A stretch of 64,000 bases of DNA from Gigaspora rosea (taxonomy: Eukaryota > Glomeromycota > Glomeromycetes > Diversisporales > Gigasporaceae): assembly GCA_003550325.1 (NCBI GenBank), contig QKWP01000348.1, positions 231,517 through 295,516 on the forward strand, in the 5' to 3' direction. Below are positions 57,101-64,000 of this stretch, piece by piece; position 1 is the first letter of the stretch, and each line of letters begins with the position of its first letter. The notes under the pieces are model-generated. The model worked only from the letters and a program-made list of their open reading frames with translations. It was not told the origin of the DNA and did no database searches. The translations under genes were made by a program, and so were the position numbers.

Positions 57101-60100
57101 ACAGCAATCAATAGCAATTGAAACATTACGTTTAATATTCTGAAATGGCCTAATATAGTGTTATGAATCGAAAATCGATTAATCGATTAGTTGATCGAGT
57201 TGGCAACTAATCGATTGACTATCACAAAAACGATTTTAATCGATTGACCAACTAATCGATTAGTTGATTAGCTAATTAATCGATTATTCGATTAGTTTAC
57301 TAATCGATTAGTTGTCTATACAGTACATCGATATGTATGTACTGACTGCTATGAATATAGTATTTGCATTTCTCAAAATATAAATTAGTTCTATTTAATT
57401 TTATCAAATATACTAACTATTCGAAAGCACTTAAAATATCCACTTTGCTTAATATTAAAGGACTTTGAAGTTGTAAGACATTCTCGTCTTTATTATAACC
57501 AAAATTTTTGTACGGCAATGTTGTTACTGCCATACCAAAATTTTGATCGTATTTGTACGGCTGAGTTTTATTAGACAGAGCCGATATTATAATCAGCTCT
57601 GTCTAACAAGAATTTTAAAATTCAACCGTACAAATACGTATGATCAAAATTTTAGTGCGGCAGACGTAACAACAGCCGGACAATAACTTATAATTATTTT
57701 TAGTATCAGCCCTATAATTCTTAATAATCTTTCGTAGTACTTTTTTTATTTGAGGTGAGGGATTTGACATAATTTATAATATAATTTTATGTTTCTTTAA
57801 CTCTGTTTGGTTTAACTAATATTTACTTATTTATTCAGAGTTAAAAGTTTATAACAGCTAGTCCGACATCACATGGGGTAGGGTTAGCATTGGTTAGTTG
57901 CAGGTATGTATTGTTAGTAAATTGCTATCTGCGTGATGTCGGATAAATAGAAAAACTGACGTAGGCATCTACAATATCATAACCCCAAGCTTGGCGACAC
58001 GTACATACAAGGATGCTAGATACTTAACTAATCGATTAATCGATTAATCAACTAATCGACCAATCAGTTAACTGATTAATCGATTAATCGATTAATTGAT
58101 CAATCGATTAATTGATCAATCGATTAATTGATCAATCGATTAATCGATTAGTTGATTATTTGGGCGCGTAATCAACTATAATCGATTATTTATAACCAAC
58201 TAATCGATTACAATTTTTTGCCCGATTCATAACACTAGCCTAATATGTTTCCATGAATTATTAAGTGAACTAATGGCTCATCAAAATTAATATTCTACTC
58301 CCGCACATATATCATTCAGATGGAAATTATATGTCAGTATTACAATATGCAAATCACGGAAATCTTAGAGAATACTTCAAAAAAAATTATTCCAAACTAG
58401 AGTGGAAAGATAAATTTCGTATTGCAATGGAGGTAGCGAATGGTCTTACATTTTTACATAATTTGGATATTATTCATCAAGATCTTGTAAGCATCTAATA
58501 TTTTATTTAAGTTAGATTATTCGTTATCTTGCTAATTTTGCTTTTATAGAACTCTACAAACATTTTAGTCCATGATGAAAAACCAAAGATCGCGGGTTTA
58601 TTAAAACAAACAGCTATCGAAACCTCAGGTTCACATTCAATGGCCGATAGAATGACAGAATACGTCGACCCTCAATGCTTTAAAGAACATACATATAAAC
58701 GCAATCAAAAATCTGATATATATAGTCTCGGTGTTATACTCTGGGAGATCTCAAGTGGTAAAAAACCGTTTAGTTCGCTTAGATCTAAAGAAGAAATTGC
58801 TATACATATATTCAAGGGAGTTAGAGAAGAACCTATAGAACATACACCTCCTGAATATGTCAAGCTTTACCAAAAATGTTGGGACGACGACCCTCTTAAG
58901 CGACCAGAAATGATGTCAATTCTTAAAACTTTGAAATCTTTAAATCATCCTGAAACAAATCATCGTAAAGGAACCGAAAAGCATTTAAATAGGTTACTCG
59001 AAAAAGCTACATTTGAACAAAATCTTGCTTACTTTAATTCTTTTGAGTTTGATGGGAGTACGAAAGTTACTAAAGAACTTCACAAATCTTCGTGGACAAA
59101 TTATGGAATTACCGTTGCTCTTAAATGCCTTAAACCTAATGATAAAAGTTTGAAAGAAAGTATTGTTCGAGAATTTATAAATAAGGTAACAAACCTTTTT
59201 TAAATTTTTTGCACTGTTCATAGGGTGGGGAACGGACCGGCCCAACGGGAATTAAATCGGGCAACACTGGTCAAGTGGCAAATTATCATGTGTCCAGTGT
59301 TTTGAAAGATGGCCCAAATTTATTTCCAAAAAAATCCCGAAAAGCCCGTTGGGTAGAGCTCTAACCCGGGTCAGAAAATAACAACCCGGGTTATGACCCG
59401 CCGACTCGGGTCATGACCCGGATTATACTGGGTCATACGGAAAGTCATAATATTAACAACTCCTTAAAAGTTTAATGTAACGACTTTTAGATTATACTAG
59501 GAACTGCATAAAAATTCCGCAGACACGTGATTTAATCATGGCACAGGATCAGGGACGATGAATAATATCGATTTGTATCGATAATATCAGATATATAGAC
59601 CAATATTTTTAGGCCAAATCATGGGGAAATCGATATTTTCGCAAATGTTAATACAGTGTAACAATATGCACTTGGGCAAAATTAAAAGTATAATTCGGGC
59701 CAGGCAATATAAATTTGCTAAGTTGAACCGTTGATAAGCTTCGGTAAAATAGACAATCAACAAACACGTCAAAAGAAGAAAGAAATTTAGTTACTGATCA
59801 CGTTATATCACGTTATCTGTAACTGTTGTTCAAAATTGGCCAATCATGAGTTTATCGATATAAATCGATATTTTTGACCATACCCGATCGATATTTTTGC
59901 AAAATCAAATCGATATTATCCACCGTCCCTGAACAGGATCAGGTGTAACGTGAAAACGAAACAAAACAACCGGCTTTTTCAAAAATCGTCTATATCGCAA
60001 AATTTGGCTTACACAACAACCTTTTGCGTCTTAACAAAAAAATTTCTTGCACAAATTTTGCTATATATAAGGCTCTTGCTAACGTCGTCAGAACGCTCAC

Positions 60101-61844
60101 CCTTATCCTAATATCGAAGGTTAACTTTTAATCGAAAAATGCAATGAAAAAACGCGTCGCGATTTTTTATTGGCCAATAGAATTTTAGCGCATATCATCA
60201 GTGGCTGCGGAATTTTATGCGGTTCCTATGTAAGATTTTTAGATTAGTAGAGAGCAGCAGATATTTAAACAGAACTTTTCGGATTTTGTATTGAAAAACT
60301 TCTGACTTTACTCATATTCTGAGTTCGTTCATTTTCTACATCAGGAAATATCGATTATTGTGTTTTAACTATCATATGTTTGCTCATGAATTTGATCATG
60401 ATCCGTTTAACCCGGATCAGATCATATCTCAATTAGTGAATTGACTCGACTATATCATGATCGATTATTGATCGAGTTGAGTCAATAGTCGAGCATGATT
60501 TTGTAGACTCGATCAAAAGTAGGTCAATTATTGATTGATCGATCAGATAGTTGAATTTGATCGATCAAGAAAATTATAGAATATATTATTATTTTTAGAT
60601 TTTTTTTTAGTAAATAATAAGATATAATCGATCAATTATTGGCCTGATAATTGATCGATTATATATACTCGAGCTTATAAATTATATGCTTGATCGATCA
60701 TACTCGATCAAGTTATATAATTGATTTTTGATCGATTAAGCAAAGTTTTTTTTGGTCAATCATCGAGCAATGATTTTTTTGTCGAGTCAATTCACTAATC
60801 TCAATATTTATAAGCAAATTGCATTTTAGTGGGTTTGCTTATTCGAATTCTGACCCGTTTGACCCGGGTGAGAGTAATTTTCGACCCGTGACCCGTACGG
60901 GTCACTCGAACCGGGTCATAGCTCTATCGTTGGGCCGGCCCGTTCCCCACCGTAATTGTTCATGTATATCTAATTATTTAAATTATAACCAAAGTTAGAA
61001 ATTTTACAAAAAATTACCTTCCACTCAAATGTTATTAAATTCTATGGAATAACTAAAGGTATTTTTTTTTCATTACTTTTAGATGATAAATGAAATCTTA
61101 TTAATATTGAACCTTTAATAATAGATTCAAATGGTTACTATAACACGGTTTTACAATTTGTTGGTAATACTAATTTACGTGATCGTTTAAATCATAACCA
61201 TTCAAAGCTTTCATGGAATGAAAAATTGGATATGGCTAAAGAAATTGTAGAGGGAATCGAGTACTTACATAAAAATGATATAGCCCATTGCAATCTCGTA
61301 AGAGTCTTTATGTGTTTTATTTAGAAATGGGAACAATGCATTTTTTGGAATCATGCGCATGATACCACATGATAAACAAAAGGTGGATTTCATGCGTATA
61401 GAACCGTTTTGGCCCATCTCTTAATCACTTATTTTATTAATTATATAGCATTACGGTAACATCTTGGTATACGAGGGAAAAATGATAATTGCAGGCTTTG
61501 ATTTATTGGAACAAGAAAATCAGAAAGTGCAGGCATATATCGAACCTCAATATCTAAAAGATAATTCATATAAACGCGACAAGAGATCAGATATATATAG
61601 TTTAGGTGTCATTTTATGGGAAATCTCAAGCAACAAACCTCCATTCCATTCCGTTAAACTTGGTGGATCTGCTTCAATTCACAAACGGATTTCTAGGGGA
61701 GAAAGAGAAATTTCTATAGAAGGAACACCACAACGATATATTCAACTCTATCAACAATGCTGGGACAACGAACCTACAAGACGACCGGACATAAGTTTAA
61801 TCCTTAACACATTAACTAGCATAATACATCCAACCAAAAAATGA
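54137..61844 (+). CDS. Triple kinase protein: one active-type kinase plus two pseudokinase domains, 863 aa
   Basis: Ten exons join in one frame: 54137-54337, 54414-54477, 54552-54727, 56242-56886, 56968-57037, 58320-58486, 58550-59185, 60995-61058, 61125-61297 and 61449-61844. All introns are GT-AG. Domain 1 has the glycine loop NEGGFGTI, Lys53 in VALK, HRD with Asp146, ADFG with Asp163, and AYIDPQ with KSDIYSLGVIFWEIS. Domain 2 keeps the Lys at about 343 and reads HQD (Asp440), but AGLL replaces DFG. Domain 3 keeps Lys633 but reads HCN for HRD and AGFD for DFG. Domains 2 and 3 also lack the glycine loop. Exon sizes repeat between domains (64+176, 70+167, 64+173), showing internal duplication. 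The domains belong to the tyrosine-kinase-like type expanded in Rhizophagus (recall). Domains 2 and 3 are probably regulatory. Introns 3, 5 and 7 contain hAT elements. Confidence 0.82.
54748..56190. mobile_element. hAT-type element in kinase intron 3 (8-bp TSD TGTGAGGT)
   Basis: TAGGGATGGGTTCGGTCGGT and ACCGACCGAACAAATCCCTA are inverted ends. TGTGAGGT is exactly duplicated at 54740-54747 and 56191-56198. Apart from the nested element it is only about 150 bp (GTATCTTGTGTTCCAAT mirrored by ATTGGAACACAAGATAC). The host intron keeps its GTAAGT donor and TATAG acceptor. Confidence 0.92.
54790..56081. mobile_element. Nested hAT element, GACCCGGGTC family copy 1 (8-bp TSD GTTCCAAT)
   Basis: It starts TAGAGAGCTCTGACACGGGT and ends CGGGTCATAGTCTA. 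GTTCCAAT is exactly duplicated at 54782-54789 and 56082-56089. GACCCGGGTCA words repeat near both ends. Inside, CTATATAAACCCTACGTGAA (55183) is mirrored by CATGTAGGTTTTATATAGG (about 55321), a further palindromic insert. No transposase frame is seen. Confidence 0.9.
57156..58237. mobile_element. hAT-type element in kinase intron 5 (8-bp TSD GCCTAATA), ATCGATTA-rich ends
   Basis: TAGTGTTATGAATCG and CGATTCATAACACTA are inverted ends. GCCTAATA is exactly duplicated at 57148-57155 and 58238-58245. TAATCGATTA words are tandemly repeated for about 150 bases at each side (57170-57320, 58020-58210). The interior contains a hairpin around 57500-57690 (TCTGTCTAA at the apex) and a small inverted pair TCCGACATCAC/GTGATGTCGGA (57862-57951) with a GGGTTAGCATT tract. 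Confidence 0.92.
59550..59931. mobile_element. hAT MITE with CAGGGACGATG ends (8-bp TSD CACAGGAT/AACAGGAT)
   Basis: CAGGGACGATGAATAATATC and GATATTATCCACCGTCCCTG are inverted ends, with ATCGATATTT words near both. The 8-bp flanks agree in seven positions. It is the third or fourth level of nesting inside kinase intron 7. Confidence 0.85.
60434..60797. mobile_element. 364-bp hAT MITE with TAGTGAATTGACTCGAC ends (8-bp TSD ATCTCAAT)
   Basis: TAGTGAATTGACTCGAC and GTCGAGTCAATTCACTA are perfect inverted ends. ATCTCAAT is exactly duplicated at 60426-60433 and 60798-60805. The sister element in intron 3 shows the empty site (ATCTCGATATTTATAAGC near 55934). TGATCGATC/GATCGATCA words fill the interior. 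Confidence 0.92.
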
Positions 61845-62084
61845 AATAATAAATAACATAGACATACTAGACATGCTGACGGGCTTGAAAATTTAAAGCG
61901 CATTATAGGAATGTCAATTATAAAATAATTATAATAGTTTTTGTAAATTTTATTTTCTAGTAATAAATTTTGCCTATTTTTCAAGCTTCAGCTATTCAAC
62001 ATTAAATATATTCAAATTAAGACGATAAGCATAGTATGAATTAATTAAGACGATTATGAATATTTGTAATATCTGTTAGTGGCG

Positions 62085-62910
62085 ACTGTATAGTAAGGTA
62101 GTACGGTACGGAATCACAAATTAGGACGGACGTATAGAAATTATGATAGTACGTACGGTTTGTAAAAGAAAAGTTTTCAAACCAAAGTTATTTTTTTAAG
62201 CCTGTATTTGTTAGACAAATTTCCGTCAATTAAAAATTGAAGTACTGTACGTAACGTTAAATTTGTAAAATAAACTACATTGGAAAGTACGAAAAGCATT
62301 GTTTTTACAAGAAGGGTTTTATTTCATATTACAGTGATTTCCATTATTTTTTGTATTTTAACCAATTTCTTATTAGATGTTTCGTGATATTTCGAAGAGT
62401 CTTATTAGTTGAGTTTTGTGAGGTACCGTGATTCATAAAATCTTCAATAGGATAAACCACAATTATGTTTATCCAACTGAATATTCAACTCTTCGATAAC
62501 TCCAATTTTAACTAATTTAAAGGTATTCAGAGCCCAATAAAGCTTGGTTTTTGTGTTTAGATGAGTTTTTAAAACGGCTAAACAGCGATCATGTTTTGAA
62601 TAATCAATTATACTTTCATTTTATTCGGCCATTCGACCATTCACATAACTGTCAACAATTTTTTCAAAGGTTTAAACCGAAAAAAAATGAATGACTAATA
62701 AAGCATTTGAAGCCATTTTGCAAAGAAAATCAATAAGAATTTTTTTAAAAAAATTCTTTTAAATTAAAAATACTTGATTATGTACATTACATTTTAATCG
62801 GTATAAAATTTAAACTCACGTATGTCAATTATTAATTGACGGAAATTTGAAAGTGATGTCTAATATATTAACCGTACGTACGATCAAAATTTATGTACAC
62901 ATTTTAAATA
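62085..62910. mobile_element. Possible element with AGTACGTACGGT inverted ends
   Basis: GATAGTACGTACGGTTTGTA and TTAGACAAATTTCCGTCAAT on the left (62145-62235) are mirrored by TTGACGGAAATTTGA and AACCGTACGTACGATC on the right (62835-62885). The middle (62330-62690) has protein-like minus-strand readings such as EDFMNHGTSQNSTNKTLRNI across shifting frames, possibly a decayed transposase. I cannot name it. Confidence 0.45.
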
Positions 62911-64000
62911 TTACTTCTGTTAATCTTTCAATTTAATTACCAGAGAGTATAATTATTGCGGTTTGCAAATTTGCAGACCATCAAAAAAAAAAAAAGAAAA
63001 GAAATCTGATTTCTAATTTCTAAATATTTTTTTAAACTTTTTTAGATTACATATTCATCAATTTGTGAACATTTTAGCAGAAATGCAATAGAAGTTGTAC
63101 ATTCATTATTTTATAACTTTTGTAAGAATATAATTTGCGCATTCATCATTTTGTATAAAATTTACTATTGCATTATGAGTGAAAAGAAATTTAAGAGTTA
63201 TACCAAATTAAGAATTATTACATGATTTTATTAAATGAATTTGTTTATTAACCAAAACATGTTCCAGGATATAATTTTTTGGTCATTAAAAACTTTTTTT
63301 TTTTTGTTAAAAAAATGTATGCTATTATAAAGATATATTATATATGTCGTACGTCGAAATGGAATTATTGCGGATTTAGAATCCACTTAGGTTGGAACGG
63401 AGTTCTAAATGCAACCCAAGTTGGTACGAAACTTAAAAGCAACTTAAGTTGATTCTAAATTTGATGATTGTAAATTTAATATCAAGTTGATTTTAAATTC
63501 AATGCCATAAATCATATCGTTATGTCAAAATAAAATAAACCATTTTTATGAGTTTATTATTTCACTTTTTTGTCCTTTGCAAAAACTCTATCCGATAACT
63601 AAATCTCAAGATTATTAATTTTTGCCATAATGCATTTGAAGAAATGCTTTCCAAATATTTTGCAGCAGATCGACTAATAGTCGACGTAAATCTTTTATAG
63701 CACGTAAAATTCTTTGATTATTTGTATTAAGGTTTTACATAGATCCAGAAAATACAAGAAAAAAACGATCGAAAGGTATTCCCACTGCAAGATCCTCGAA
63801 TGAAACATATTGCTTCCGGTATTATTAGATTACTTATAAATTTCTAGAATTAAATACTGTAGTACGTACAGTCGACCTGAAGATTTGAACGTTCTTATAA
63901 CACCTTCAGATATAACGAGCACAAAAATTTTCTATAACGAATGTTTTTTCAACGTACGTAAACGTTCAAGAAGTGTCTATTATGCAATCTTCCTCACAAT
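62911..64000. other. Non-coding right edge
   Basis: AT-rich sequence with a degenerate repeat of AACTTAAGTTGATTCTAAAT type at 63370-63500. From about 63868, TACAGTCGACCTGAAGATTT followed by CTATAACGA words looks like the left end of another pogo-type element cut by the window edge. No gene is seen. Confidence 0.4.

Larger units (their letters stand above)
59354..60926. mobile_element. Nested hAT element, GACCCGGGTC family copy 2 (8-bp TSD CCGTTGGG)
   Basis: TAGAGCTCTAACCCGGGTCA and CGGGTCATAGCTCTA close it. The flanks CCGTTGGG and TCGTTGGG agree in seven of eight bases. It aligns with copy 1 at 54790-56081 in AACAGAACTTTTCGGAT and CATGATCCGTTTAACCCGGA segments, and has at least two additional insertions of its own. 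Confidence 0.88.
59221..60954. mobile_element. hAT-type element in kinase intron 7 (8-bp TSD ACTGTTCA/ATTGTTCA)
   Basis: TAGGGTGGGGAACGGACCGG and CCGGCCCGTTCCCCACCGTA are inverted ends. The flanks ACTGTTCA (59213-59220) and ATTGTTCA (60955-60962) agree in seven of eight bases. Most of its length is a nested GACCCGGGTC element. Confidence 0.88.

Overview
The window is strongly AT-rich eukaryotic DNA. It has short GT-AG introns, a multi-exon gene of tandem tyrosine-kinase-like domains, decayed Sel1-repeat and kinase genes, and a very high load of DNA transposons. This combination fits an arbuscular mycorrhizal fungus (Glomeromycotina, Rhizophagus-like). That is an inference from gene style and from remembered family resemblance, not a database match. 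I saw no rRNA, convincing tRNA or CRISPR array.

Layout. 1-2.8 kb: minus-strand reverse transcriptase/RNase H relic split by a small MITE. 2.8-16.7 kb: gene-free repeat land. It holds hairpin repeats, TA-flanked MITEs, a 1.8 kb element with palindromic GCATCTC ends and a 33-bp minisatellite, a Tc1/mariner derivative with a transposase stub, several foldback elements, and a foldback invaded by a MITE and a solo LTR. 16.7-31.4 kb: a graveyard of a lineage-specific gene, a Sel1-repeat gene and two kinase domains, broken by at least eight insertions. Three of these insertions are copies of one family with clean 9-bp target duplications. 31.4-40.2 kb: repeats, then a four-layer nest. A hAT-type element (8-bp TSD) contains a solo LTR (4-bp TSD), which contains a 5475-bp Tc1/mariner element (TA TSD), which contains MITEs.

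The 5.5 kb Tc1/mariner element looks complete. It has matching inverted repeats, a four-exon DD34E transposase of 316 aa, and a convergent six-exon gene for a 464-aa protein. That protein has a Cys-rich N-terminus and a SUMO-interacting-motif-like segment. The element is the best candidate here for something undescribed.

40.2-54.1 kb: hAT and pogo-like MITEs, a BED-finger hAT transposase relic, foldbacks, and two satellite-like arrays (about 130 bp and about 480 bp units). 54.1-61.8 kb: a reconstructable ten-exon gene for an 863-aa protein with one catalytically complete kinase domain followed by two pseudokinase domains. Three of its introns carry hAT-type elements, several nested, yet the splice sites are intact. 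61.8-64 kb: repeats and no recognisable gene.

How the parts relate. Most of the window is a record of successive insertions. Target duplications and empty sister copies let the order be read. Many unrelated elements also carry short telomere-like GGGTTA tracts in their interiors.
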